A DNA stretch of 11,643 nt from Deltaproteobacteria bacterium (GCA_030603465.1 JAUVXT010000057.1:1-11643), one strand, 5' to 3'. Numbered from the stretch's first letter, positions 1 through 6,263 are shown. The notes: generated by a model from the letters alone, not told the origin. Translations and numbers: made by a program.

Positions 1-704
1 GCCACGAAGAGGCCTTAGAAGTAGCCCAGACCGTGGGGGTCGATTTTATGATAAGCACAACCCTCGACAACAACCTCAGCATTACCGGCGTCTATGCAGG
101 CGATCTCGTGGAAGCGCACATGAAGGCCTTTGAAGCCATGAAATCCTTTGTCCAGATCCCCATAGATGAGCCCTATGATATCGTACTGACACACGGCGGT
201 TATGTCGGACGGGATCACTACCAGAGTGTTAAATCGGCGGTATGCGCTATGCCGGCAGTCAAGGATAAGGGCTTTATCATTATGGTTTCAAATACCGTCG
301 ACGTGGAACCCATCGGGTCGCGGGAATATAAGACACTGCTCCATCTCTTTAAAATTCTCGGCCCCGATGCCTACATATCCATTCTCAGGCATCCCGACTG
401 GGTATTCACAAAGGATCAGTGGGAACCTGAAATGTGGGGGAAACCTGTACGCAAAGTGGGGAATGACGGCCTGATCTTCTGTTCGGCCCAGATACCGGAA
501 GAGGATTCCAGCATTCTGCCGGGAATCAGCGGATATGAATTCATTGACGGAAACACCGAATTCGGTTCCATAAGAGAAAAGGCACAGGCAATGTTCCAGA
601 ACGCCGTGATCTATGCGGCTAATCACCCTAAATTTGAGGGGAAGAAACCCTCTATGGCCTTCATAGAGGAAGGACCCTACGCGATTCCGCTGGCGAAGGG
701 GTAG
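1..704 (+). CDS. LarA-like nickel-pincer 2-hydroxyacid racemase (DUF2088 family), C-terminal half
   Basis: The reading frame is open from the window edge (codons begin at base 3) to TAG at 702-704, giving about 233 residues. LarA-family enzymes are about 420-430 residues long, so the N-terminal half lies outside the window. LarA interconverts stereoisomers of lactate using a nickel pincer nucleotide; relatives act on other 2-hydroxyacids. The motif YQSVK at about 221-235 places a Gln and a Lys three residues apart, as for Gln295 and Lys298 of Lactobacillus LarA. It is followed by the family's 'K.A..AMPAVKDKGFIIMVSN' type stretch and by HPDWVFTKDQWE. The N-terminal His/Lys ligand region cannot be seen, so catalytic competence and substrate are unknown. 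The gene converges on the aminotransferase, 145 bp apart. The glycolate oxidase-type genes at the other end of the window fit a hydroxyacid theme. The GTG at 33 is internal, not the true start. Confidence 0.8.
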   Translation, partial: HEEALEVAQTVGVDFMISTTLDNNLSITGVYAGDLVEAHMKAFEAMKSFVQIPIDEPYDIVLTHGGYVGRDHYQSVKSAVCAMPAVKDKGFIIMVSNTVDVEPIGSREYKTLLHLFKILGPDAYISILRHPDWVFTKDQWEPEMWGKPVRKVGNDGLIFCSAQIPEEDSSILPGISGYEFIDGNTEFGSIREKAQAMFQNAVIYAANHPKFEGKKPSMAFIEEGPYAIPLAKG

Positions 705-740
705 AAAGCGGTACCCGGTCATTGTATTACGCCCACTGAT

Positions 741-786
741 CCCGCCCGGAAGGCGGGCTCAGGGACGTCTCGGATTAGAGAATCCG
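741..786. terminator. Two small hairpins between convergent genes
   Basis: CCCGCC (741-746) pairs with GGCGGG (752-757) around a 5-base loop, and CGGATT (771-776) pairs with AATCCG (781-786) around AGAG. They sit between the racemase stop (704) and the aminotransferase stop (850), where a bidirectional terminator is expected. Neither stem is followed directly by a T-run, so intrinsic termination is not proven; they could be processing or stabilising hairpins. Confidence 0.35.
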
Positions 787-849
787 GCCACGTTCAAGCC
801 GTTCTTTATTTACTCTATGGGGATATCTAAAAGATCTCCTCTTGATTTT

Positions 850-2028
850 TTATACACCTTTTCCATCACGCAGAGATGCCTGCGCGGCGGCCAACCCTGC
901 TCCAGGCTCAAACTTGTATCCCACCTGGCTCAATCCCTTTTCGATGGCGCCCACCGTTGCCAGGATGTCTGATGTACTCACCACGCCCATGTGACCGACG
1001 CGGAAGTATTTTGTATTTATGGCTGGATGAAGTCCGCCGGCCAGTATGACACCAGCTTCCTCTACATATTTCAATACGCCACTGTCCACTCCATTGGGAT
1101 AATAAGGAGCGGTCAGTGTGGTGGCTTCGTTATCGGAGCTTACCGGCACTTGCTTCATTCCCAGGGCGGTGATCGCCGCCTTGAAAGCTTCACTATATCG
1201 GCAATGCCGGGCAAAGCGATTATCCATTCCCTCCTCAAGGATCTGACCAAGGCTTATATTGAGGGCCCATACCAGGTTCACCGCCGGTGTTCCGAAGTAT
1301 CTCGGCTGCCTGGATTCGTAACCCTCCATTATTGGGAGCCATTCGGTCCAGTCGGCGTAATAACTACCCACCGGCGTCTTGCGATTCTTGAAGGCATCCA
1401 TTGCCTTTGGACTCGCCATTACCAGCGCCAGGCCCGGCGGCACGCCGATCCCCTTCTGGGAGGCGGTGAGCGACACATCGATGCCCCATTCCTCCATCCT
1501 CATCTCTTCGCTCGCAACCGCACAGACACCATCTACGATTACCAGCGCACCATTCTCACGTCCCAGTCTGGCAAAACCCTTTACGTCGGCGCCAACGGCG
1601 GTGGATGTATCGACATGGGTAATGGTCATAACCTTGTAATTATTTTCCTTCAGGGCGGCCTCAACCTCTTCCAGCGTGGGTGCGCCGCCGACGGCTGGCG
1701 CATTTACCTGTGTTACAACGGCGCCGTATCTTTCCAAAACATCAACACAACGGTCGCTAAAGTGTCCGGTATTCACCACCAGCGCTTTGTCACCGAGTTC
1801 TATGAGATTGGAAGCGGCAATATCCATTGCCAGAGTGCCCGACCCCGCCATGATGAATGGCTGTCCGCTGGGACAGAGGAACACCTCACGCATCCTTTCC
1901 AGCGCCTGCCCGAAAACCTCGATAAAATTGGGGGCAACGTGGCTGGTTGGCGCCGTCCCCATGGCCTGCATCACTTCCGGTGCAAACTCGATTGGACCGG
2001 GAATCATCAGTAACTTTCTCTCTTTCAT
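850..2028 (-). CDS. Class V PLP aminotransferase, alanine/serine-glyoxylate type
   Basis: A 392-residue protein of normal length for fold-type I class V aminotransferases (alanine-glyoxylate, serine-glyoxylate, PucG-like). It opens with the typical LLMIPGPIEFAPEV stretch and AMGTAPTSH. A glycine-rich AGSGTLAMD segment near residue 61 contacts the cofactor phosphate, Asp166 in VIVDGVCA would bind the pyridine nitrogen, and Lys192 in TASQKGIGVPPGL would form the Schiff base. VGHMG near residue 345 is also typical. The likely reaction is transfer of an amino group from alanine, serine or ureidoglycine to glyoxylate, giving glycine; the donor cannot be read from sequence. The start is ATG at 2028; an AGAGG-like ribosome site lies 12 bases upstream, rather far. 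It shares a strand with the GlcE/GlcF-like genes to the right, whose product glyoxylate would be its substrate, so an ancestral operon interrupted by the island is plausible. Confidence 0.85.
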   Translation of the reverse strand: MKERKLLMIPGPIEFAPEVMQAMGTAPTSHVAPNFIEVFGQALERMREVFLCPSGQPFIMAGSGTLAMDIAASNLIELGDKALVVNTGHFSDRCVDVLERYGAVVTQVNAPAVGGAPTLEEVEAALKENNYKVMTITHVDTSTAVGADVKGFARLGRENGALVIVDGVCAVASEEMRMEEWGIDVSLTASQKGIGVPPGLALVMASPKAMDAFKNRKTPVGSYYADWTEWLPIMEGYESRQPRYFGTPAVNLVWALNISLGQILEEGMDNRFARHCRYSEAFKAAITALGMKQVPVSSDNEATTLTAPYYPNGVDSGVLKYVEEAGVILAGGLHPAINTKYFRVGHMGVVSTSDILATVGAIEKGLSQVGYKFEPGAGLAAAQASLRDGKGV

Positions 2029-2050
2029 TGTCCGTAATTACCTCTCTCGA

Positions 2051-2081
2051 ATTTTAGTGAAATCATATCATGCGGGGTCAA
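2051..2081 (-). promoter_or_regulatory. Candidate promoter for the aminotransferase gene
   Basis: Reading the minus strand, TTGACC (2076-2081) lies 19 bases before TAAAAT (2051-2056), followed by the aminotransferase start at 2028. A second possible -10, TATGAT (2062-2067), overlaps the spacer without a good -35. The spacing is not ideal and the call is weak. Confidence 0.3.
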
Positions 2082-2327
2082 TTTTTGATCTCTGTTGGAG
2101 TCAGTCATCGCATCCAATCCACGAATGTCTCTTCAACATACATCAGCGGACGAAGGGCAACCGCTTAACGGTTACCACCCTGCTTCGCTTTTCTTTTTGA
2201 AAAATCTGGTTTTCCGGTGTCTGGATATGTCAAAAATATCCTGTTATGTCAAGGCAATAATGAAGATCATGCCATATTGTGAAGATATAGATGCGATATC
2301 AAAACGACCCTTCTATCAATTAAATCC
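2082..2327. other. Intergenic stretch without a convincing gene
   Basis: Short open frames on the plus strand have no ribosome binding site and no recognisable protein motif. AACCG (2159-2163) and CGGTT (2169-2173) form a small stem. Nothing else was seen. The stretch lies just before the accessory region and may include the end of conserved chromosome. Confidence 0.5.
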
Positions 2328-2355
2328 TTGACTTTTAATGTAATGAACGTTACAT
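2328..2355 (+). promoter_or_regulatory. Orphan promoter overlapped by an operator-like palindrome
   Basis: TTGACT (2328-2333) is followed after 16 bases by TTACAT (2350-2355). The -10-like box is also the right arm of a perfect inverted repeat, ATGTAA (2338-2343) and TTACAT (2350-2355), with a 6-base centre. A dimeric repressor bound there would cover the -10 region. No recognisable gene follows before the hairpin terminator at 2457, so this may drive a short RNA or be the remnant of a lost gene's control region. Confidence 0.35.
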
Positions 2356-2456
2356 CAGGACGAAAGTTAGCATGTTATGTAAATCATAACCATGAATCAA
2401 GTTCGGAGTCTTAATTCTTTAATGTCAAAAAAGAGGGAATTATGATCTGACTAAAA

Positions 2457-2501
2457 ACACAAACCCCGTATTCTTAAAAGAGATGCGGGGGTTTTTGTGT
2501 G
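2457..2501 (+). terminator. Strong intrinsic terminator hairpin
   Basis: ACACAAACCCCGTAT (2457-2471) pairs imperfectly with the segment ending ATGCGGGGGTTTTTGTGT (2483-2500). The right arm carries five T's after the G-run. On the minus strand the other arm also ends in a T-rich run (GTTTGTGTTTTT), so it could work both ways. It closes the orphan promoter unit starting at 2328 and shields the cassette array from the left. Confidence 0.65.
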
Positions 2502-2532
2502 TATCGGCTGGTGTAACCGGGGTAGAAGTCAA

Positions 2533-2612
2533 GAGTCAGGTCTTGCAATAACACATTGCGGGCAAACCAATTAAAGCAGGCTGATGTAATGTTGCATTGC
2601 AAGACCTAACCC
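2533..2612 (+). repeat. 80-bp hairpin repeat element, left copy
   Basis: The element has terminal inverted repeats: GAGTCAGGTCTTGCAAT (2533-2549) and ATTGCAAGACCTAACCC (2596-2612). It is closely matched by the copy at 8821-8900, with about seven differences over some 90 bases including flanks. The similarity extends outward from GAAGTCAAG on the left to a C-rich CCCCATTTCCCCCA tail on the right. The form (short, non-coding, palindromic ends, multicopy) is that of a REP/MITE-like element of the kind mobilised by RAYT (Y1) transposases in many proteobacteria; no such transposase is in the window. Confidence 0.8.
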
Positions 2613-2761
2613 CATTTCCCCCACAATGCCGTTATGTGAAACGAGGGAATGAAAAAAGGGGGGCTCCCTGAAGAAAAAATTGCCAGTTACGAAATCACAT
2701 GCCATTTAAAAAGGCGGATATTATTACAAAGATGATGATATCCATATCAGCATAATCACTT
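2613..2761. other. Spacer between left repeat and cassette array; possible degenerate ORF-less cassette
   Basis: No gene. GTTATGTG at 2631-2638 resembles an attC R' box and shares GTTATGTGAAA with the true boundary at 4544. An imperfect hairpin follows: TTACAAAGATGAT (2724-2736) pairs with ATCACTTGTTA (2755-2765) leaving two extra A's and one mismatch, with an inner GATAT/ATATC stem. This resembles a decayed attC just before the first secure cassette boundary. The matching R'' box ACATAAC is not present, so the reading is tentative. Confidence 0.3.
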
Positions 2762-2782
2762 GTTATCTGTTAATTACAAACT

Positions 2783-3358
2783 ATGAAATATAAAGATGAT
2801 TACCCAATATTTTATCGCTCAAATAAAATACCTACTAAAGGTGGATTATGTCGGTCTCCCATTGAATTAAAATATTTTAAAGAACTTGATAATGATGCAG
2901 ATGTAATTTCGTATTTGCCTGAACCATGTAAAATACCGTATTATTACAATAGCAAAAGCTCAAACTACATTCCTGATGTTCTTATACAGTACGCAAATGG
3001 GATGAAAAAATTAGTTGAAATTAAAGTCATGAAAGAAGTTTCTGAGCCAAGAAATATTGCAAAATTTAATGCGGCTAAAGAATATGCAAAGAATAACGGG
3101 ATGGTATTTAAAATAATTGTGCGGCATGTTCAAGGATCACGTGCTAATCCGTCTTTTGACGGAGAATACGATGATCACATTTGTGTAGAAAAAATTCAGG
3201 ATAGGTGGCTTTATGAAAGAATTATTCCTCCTTTAATAATCGTTTTTATTTTGTTTATAGTAATTCTTTTTAAAAGCGGTATTGGGGATGCCTTATTTTT
3301 TATTTTCTTTATTATTTTCTTGTTATTTTTTTTCCTAAAGGTGATGGCAAGATATTAG
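2783..3358 (+). CDS. TnsA-like PD-(D/E)XK protein with two C-terminal membrane segments (cassette A)
   Basis: 191 residues, markedly AT-rich compared with its neighbours. Residues 20-112 resemble the TnsA-type endonuclease fold: an acidic residue in RSPIELKYF (Glu28), then IPDVLI (Asp65) and LVEIKVM (Glu79, Lys81), the E...PD...EXK order of PD-(D/E)XK nucleases. Residues 147-163 and 169-187 are two strongly hydrophobic stretches (IIPPLIIVFILFIVILF and LFFIFFIIFLLFFF) joined by a short KSGIGD turn, predicting a membrane hairpin with the nuclease domain at the N-terminus, probably cytoplasmic. The start is ATG 20 bp after the cassette boundary; no clear Shine-Dalgarno sequence is seen. No TnsB/TnsC partner lies nearby, so a transposition role is unlikely. 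A membrane-tethered nuclease acting on incoming DNA is an inference from architecture only. Nuclease fold fairly likely; biological role unknown. Confidence 0.65.
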   Translation: MKYKDDYPIFYRSNKIPTKGGLCRSPIELKYFKELDNDADVISYLPEPCKIPYYYNSKSSNYIPDVLIQYANGMKKLVEIKVMKEVSEPRNIAKFNAAKEYAKNNGMVFKIIVRHVQGSRANPSFDGEYDDHICVEKIQDRWLYERIIPPLIIVFILFIVILFKSGIGDALFFIFFIIFLLFFFLKVMARY

Positions 3359-3388
3359 GTCGGGTACTTTGCAAAGATGTCAATGAGC

Positions 3389-3518
3389 AGATAACCAGGC
3401 GCTTAAGATGGACTGGGCAAAGCCGTGCCGCTTTTAAAGGCAGTATTTGTCCGGTAGTTTTTACCTTTATCATAGTTTTTCGGTTATCGTTGCCCAGCCA
3501 CTCAGCTTTACGTTAGGC
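3389..3518 (+). other. attC recombination site of cassette A (130 bp)
   Basis: R'' AGATAAC (3389-3395) is the exact complement of GTTATCT at 2762-2768, the left edge of the same cassette. R' is GTTAGGC (3512-3518). CTGGGCAA (3413-3420) pairs with TTGCCCAG (3490-3497), leaving a long loop. The size and the layout (TAAC, then a CTTAAG-like stretch and GGACTG arm) recall long Vibrio-type attC repeats. Recombination would occur between G3512 and T3513. Confidence 0.8.
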
Positions 3519-3552
3519 ATACACTCAAATCCATTTTATTTTGGAGAATGAC

Positions 3553-4272
3553 ATGTCAGCGAAAAAGGTTAGTAAAGAGGCAGCTCAAACAGTATCTCCT
3601 CGCCAGTGGATCAGATTAGTTGTGGTGTATCTCCTAATCCCGCTGATTTTATTTATATGCGGTGGGGACCTCGGCTGGTGGCAGGCGTGGCTATATTCCA
3701 TGCTGATCTTGGCCTCTGGTATTGGTGGGCGCATGTGGGCGGAAAAACGACATCCCGGATTAACAGTCGAAAGACAAAATATTGAAAATATCCAAAACGC
3801 AAAGGCCTGGGATAAAGTGCTTGCTCCACTGATGGCGGTGAGTGTCGTGTTCCCTATGGTCATTGTGGCAGGGTTGGACCATCGCTTCAACTGGTCCCCC
3901 GAATTTCCGCTATGGCTCAGCGTGGTAGGATTCAGTTTTATCGCGTTCGGTTATGCCTTCGCTGCATGGGCCTTGGCAGAGAACCGGTTCTTTTCCAGTG
4001 TGGTACGTATTCAGACAGATCGAGGGCATTTGGTGTGTGATACTGGTCCGTACCGGTTTGTACGGCATCCAGGTTATGCCGGAAGTATGCTTCCACTATT
4101 CGGTATTGTTCTTGCTCTGGGTTCGGTATGGACTCTGATACCTGCGGCTGTAGCAGCAATCATCGGGGTGATTAGAACCGCACTTGAAGACCAGACTTTA
4201 CAGGAAGAATTGTCGGGCTATCGAGATTATGCACAACGCGTGCGCTATCGGTTGATTCCTGGGATATACTGA
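3553..4272 (+). CDS. ICMT-family integral membrane methyltransferase (cassette B)
   Basis: 239 residues from ATG 3553, chosen over the in-frame TTG 3541 because GGAG (3543-3546) lies six bases upstream. About five hydrophobic segments are seen (near residues 21-38, 44-58, 89-107, 119-142, 178-206). The C-terminal signature of isoprenylcysteine carboxyl methyltransferase-like enzymes is intact: GPYRFVRHPGYAGSM (165-179) for S-adenosylmethionine binding, then RTALEDQTLQEELSGYRDYAQRVRYRL with the conserved E..L...Y..Y pattern, and a closing P-G-Y. Bacterial members methylate small molecules or lipids at the membrane; bacteria lack prenylated CAAX proteins, so the substrate is unknown. The gene begins 40 bp into its cassette and is followed by an extended attC region. 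Family assignment is firm, function is not. Confidence 0.85.
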   Translation: MSAKKVSKEAAQTVSPRQWIRLVVVYLLIPLILFICGGDLGWWQAWLYSMLILASGIGGRMWAEKRHPGLTVERQNIENIQNAKAWDKVLAPLMAVSVVFPMVIVAGLDHRFNWSPEFPLWLSVVGFSFIAFGYAFAAWALAENRFFSSVVRIQTDRGHLVCDTGPYRFVRHPGYAGSMLPLFGIVLALGSVWTLIPAAVAAIIGVIRTALEDQTLQEELSGYRDYAQRVRYRLIPGIY

Positions 4273-4333
4273 GAGACCTTGTGGGGGGTGTCCCAGATCA
4301 GAGATTGAGGTCCAACCGAGAGAGTTGCGCACC

Positions 4334-4550
4334 GCCTAACATGTGCATTAACGCGGATGTTTTTCGTTGCGCGAAAAACACCGGTTATGCTCGTGTTGTA
4401 CCGGACGCTTCGCGCCCGGTACAACGCGCTGCGGATTTCATCCACTGGCTGTTCGGCGCGAAGCGCCTCACAACCAGCGAATGCAGCAGTCAATCCCGTC
4501 GGCAAACAAGTTTGCCTCCGGTCTTGCTCCTGATCCGCAGCGCGTTATGT
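4334..4550 (+). other. Composite attC region of cassette B (217 bp) with nested hairpins
   Basis: R'' GCCTAAC (4334-4340) matches cassette B's own left edge GTTAGGC, and the closing R' is GTTATGT (4544-4550). Inside are two attC-like structures. The first, 4345-4390, pairs GCATTAACGCGGATGTTTTTCG with CGAAAAACACCGGTTATGC, leaving extrahelical bases as real attC sites do. The second, 4419-4550, has a 14-bp perfect inverted repeat, AACGCGCTGCGGAT (4423-4436) with ATCCGCAGCGCGTT (4533-4546). Other stems are GTTGTACCGG/CCGGTACAAC (4395-4404/4416-4425), GGCGC/GCGCC (4455-4467) and GGCAAAC/GTTTGCC (4501-4516). Either one over-long attC or cassette B's attC (4334-4390) followed by an ORF-less mini-cassette (4385-4544). 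Confidence 0.7.
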
Positions 4551-4567
4551 GAAAAAGGATAGAATAG

Positions 4568-5329
4568 ATGGACCTCAAGGGAATATTTGACGAAGTCTCG
4601 AACCAAATGAAAAGCGATTTCGCCAAAGCACAGAAATCCCTTTCTCATGCTGGTTTGAAAGGCGGAGCAAACGAGGAGGCGGTAAGAAGGTTCTTAAGGC
4701 ACTATCTGCCAAGGACTTTGGATATTACTACTGGATTGCTCGTTGATTCTCAGGGTGGGCAGTCCCGGCAACTGGATGTCATTATTGCTGATTCTGCCAA
4801 GACGCCAATTCTTTATGAATCTGCTGAGATAAGGGTAATTCCTGTGGAATGTGCCTACGCCGTAGTTGAGGTGAAGGCTTTTTTGGACAAAACAGAACTG
4901 GGAAAAGCCTACGAAAACATGCGGAGTGCCAAGTCGCTTGTTAAGAAGGCGTACTTTGAAGAAAAAGGTGCGATTATTCATACTCATTCCCTATATGGAA
5001 TGGAATGGGATCATTGGCCGCTACACTATTTCGTGTTCGCATTTGATTCTGCAGGCATCGACTCCGTACTTAGCAACCTAAACTCAATTCAGGGCAGCGA
5101 CGAAGTTCATCAGAGAATTGGCTCGATTTGTATACTTGAAAAGGGAGTGATTCTAAATCAAGGAGGAGATGGTATGTTCTCCGCTTTGCCTAGTGCCGGA
5201 TCGAGGGTCATGGCAAGTCATACCACAAGACCGTTGCTGCTCTTTTACGCGTTAACAAGTATCATATTGAATCAGGCGAGCATGCGCCCGTTCAACTTAA
5301 TGCCTTATTTAAAGGATGTGAGTTTCTGA
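4568..5329 (+). CDS. DUF6602-like protein with PD-(D/E)XK-type motifs (cassette C)
   Basis: 253 residues. AAGGAT (4555-4560) sits 7 bases before ATG 4568. The opening (FDEVSNQM, then AGLKGGANEEAVRRFLRHYLPRTLDITTGLLVD) and the core RQLDVIIADSAKTPILY followed by VECAYAVVEVKAFLD resemble the DUF6602 family. The ordered acidic residue (Glu36/37), Asp70 in QLDVII and Glu101-x-Lys103 in VVEVKA match the restriction endonuclease-like fold, with SQGGQSRQLD supplying the usual hairpin before the Asp. The C-terminal half (HWPLHYFVFAFDS, FSALPSAG, LLLFYALTSIILNQ) has no motif I recognise and no clear transmembrane helix. Cleavage has not been shown for this family to my knowledge, so nuclease activity is inferred. 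The gene starts 23 bp into its cassette and stops directly before its attC. Confidence 0.7.
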   Translation: MDLKGIFDEVSNQMKSDFAKAQKSLSHAGLKGGANEEAVRRFLRHYLPRTLDITTGLLVDSQGGQSRQLDVIIADSAKTPILYESAEIRVIPVECAYAVVEVKAFLDKTELGKAYENMRSAKSLVKKAYFEEKGAIIHTHSLYGMEWDHWPLHYFVFAFDSAGIDSVLSNLNSIQGSDEVHQRIGSICILEKGVILNQGGDGMFSALPSAGSRVMASHTTRPLLLFYALTSIILNQASMRPFNLMPYLKDVSF

Positions 5330-5331
5330 CC

Positions 5332-5404
5332 ACATAACCATGGCATGCACACGGACGGGAATTCCGCTGTGCTCCATTCACGCCGGTGATGCCAATCGTT
5401 GGGA
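5332..5404 (+). other. attC recombination site of cassette C (73 bp)
   Basis: R'' ACATAAC (5332-5338) is the exact complement of GTTATGT at 4544-4550. R' is GTTGGGA (5398-5404). AACCATGGCAT pairs with ATGCCAATCGTT, leaving an extrahelical base; GCACA/TGTGC forms the inner stem. It begins two bases after the stop of the cassette C gene. Confidence 0.8.
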
Positions 5405-5411
5405 TAGTGAT

Positions 5412-6162
5412 ATGACATACCAATTTAAAACAAACTATGCTGACAGCTTGCACCAACTGGTATCCGCTCGCGTGCCGGTTTCTTTCATCCGCGACAATAG
5501 CTTGGCTGAGTGCGGTTACATGGACTTCTGTGACACAGCACAACAAGCTGAAATTCGATATAAGGTCACAGCGGACGAGATTGTTGACATAGCTCATGAG
5601 CTCATCCACATACGTATGCAGTTCATAGACAACTTTCCTCTCCTGGGGGGCATGGCCAACCAATGATTCGGTTGTCACTGCCGACGTTCAGGACGCAGTT
5701 AAGCGCATACGTGACGCGGTCGACGACACCTACGTCCTTCATCGGTTATTTGAGGACACAGGGCAAAGGCCCGTTAGTGAAGTTTTTTACAGGGAGATAC
5801 GGAAAGACATTAAACAGGGAACCATTCGCCTTGTTCAAGGAGTCCCAAATATATCTCGTCCACTGGCTACCGCTTGGCGACTGCGATTAGCTGATCTTTC
5901 CCGCGATGTATTCAATAGCTGCTTGACTCCCAACCAGCGTCGACTCTCCGAGGAATTTCTAACTCGCTTTATGGACTCCGATACAGATGCTCTTGAGCTA
6001 TTTGAACATTTGCGGCATGCCGTGAAGAATGATGACCTGCAGGACCCGCAACGCTTCGGAGAGGTTTTGCTCGGTCTTCGCGATAGGCTAAAACTCCCAG
6101 AATGCCTGCACTTAGCCACAAGGCAGCTTGTGAACGGTAGATGGGAGCTTCGACGATTGTAA
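5412..6162 (+). pseudogene. Unrecognised protein with HExxH motif, interrupted by a single-base frameshift (cassette D)
   Basis: Two abutting frames form one protein. Frame 3 from ATG 5412 reaches QFIDNFP (bases to 5639) and then LLGGMANQ and a stop at 5664-5666. Frame 1 is open from 5593 and, entered at 5641, reads SWGAWPTNDSVV and continues to TAA 6160-6162. Skipping base 5640 gives 249 residues with no other disruption, filling the cassette exactly. The surrounding runs (CTCTCC, then GGGGGG at 5645-5650) are error-prone, so a sequencing error is possible; a true mutation is equally possible. AHELIH (61-66) gives HExxH, a zinc-peptidase motif, but no third ligand can be assigned with confidence. 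The C-terminal half is helical and charged (LSEEFLTRFMDSDTDALELFEHL). I do not recognise the family. The start is weakly supported: only GGGA (5401-5404) precedes it. Confidence 0.6.
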
Positions 6163-6172
6163 TCAACTGAAA

Positions 6173-6231
6173 TCCCAACAAGACGAATGCAGGCGACTCG
6201 TAAGCCTCGCGCCTGATTCGCAACGTTATGC
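6173..6231 (+). other. attC recombination site of cassette D (59 bp)
   Basis: R'' TCCCAAC (6173-6179) exactly complements GTTGGGA at 5398-5404, the unusual left edge of the same cassette. R' is GTTATGC (6225-6231). The arms CGAATGCAGGCG (6184-6195) and CGCCTGATTCG (6209-6219) pair perfectly except for one extra G, the classic extrahelical base that sets strand choice for the integrase. This is the clearest attC in the window. Confidence 0.88.
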
Positions 6232-6263
6232 TGGCTACGATATGAAAACAGAAGGTTTGTTTA

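Noticed and set aside
991..2013. Open frame of 340 codons on the plus strand
   Set aside because: It is the antisense of the aminotransferase; no family motif and an irregular composition.
2095..2331. Possible 78-codon gene on the plus strand
   Set aside because: No ribosome binding site, no motif, and it ends within the orphan promoter.
2392..2445. 17-codon frame between the orphan promoter and terminator
   Set aside because: No Shine-Dalgarno sequence and no leader-peptide pattern such as repeated regulatory codons; noted only as part of the possible small transcript.
2783..3358. Tn7-like transposon left end based on the TnsA-like gene
   Set aside because: No TnsB, TnsC or TniQ-like genes follow, and the gene is bounded by cassette recombination boxes instead.
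3585..4505. Minus-strand frames opposite cassette B and its attC
   Set aside because: Shadows of the ICMT-family gene or products of the hairpin-rich attC; cassette genes elsewhere in the array all read plus.
4395..4516. Series of hairpins considered as a CRISPR array or REP cluster
   Set aside because: The stems differ from each other in sequence and there is no regular repeat-spacer spacing; they fit the loop of an attC region.
5340..5411. Upstream extension of the cassette D gene to ATG 5340
   Set aside because: This stretch is the attC of cassette C and forms its stem; ATG 5412, just inside cassette D, is the better start.
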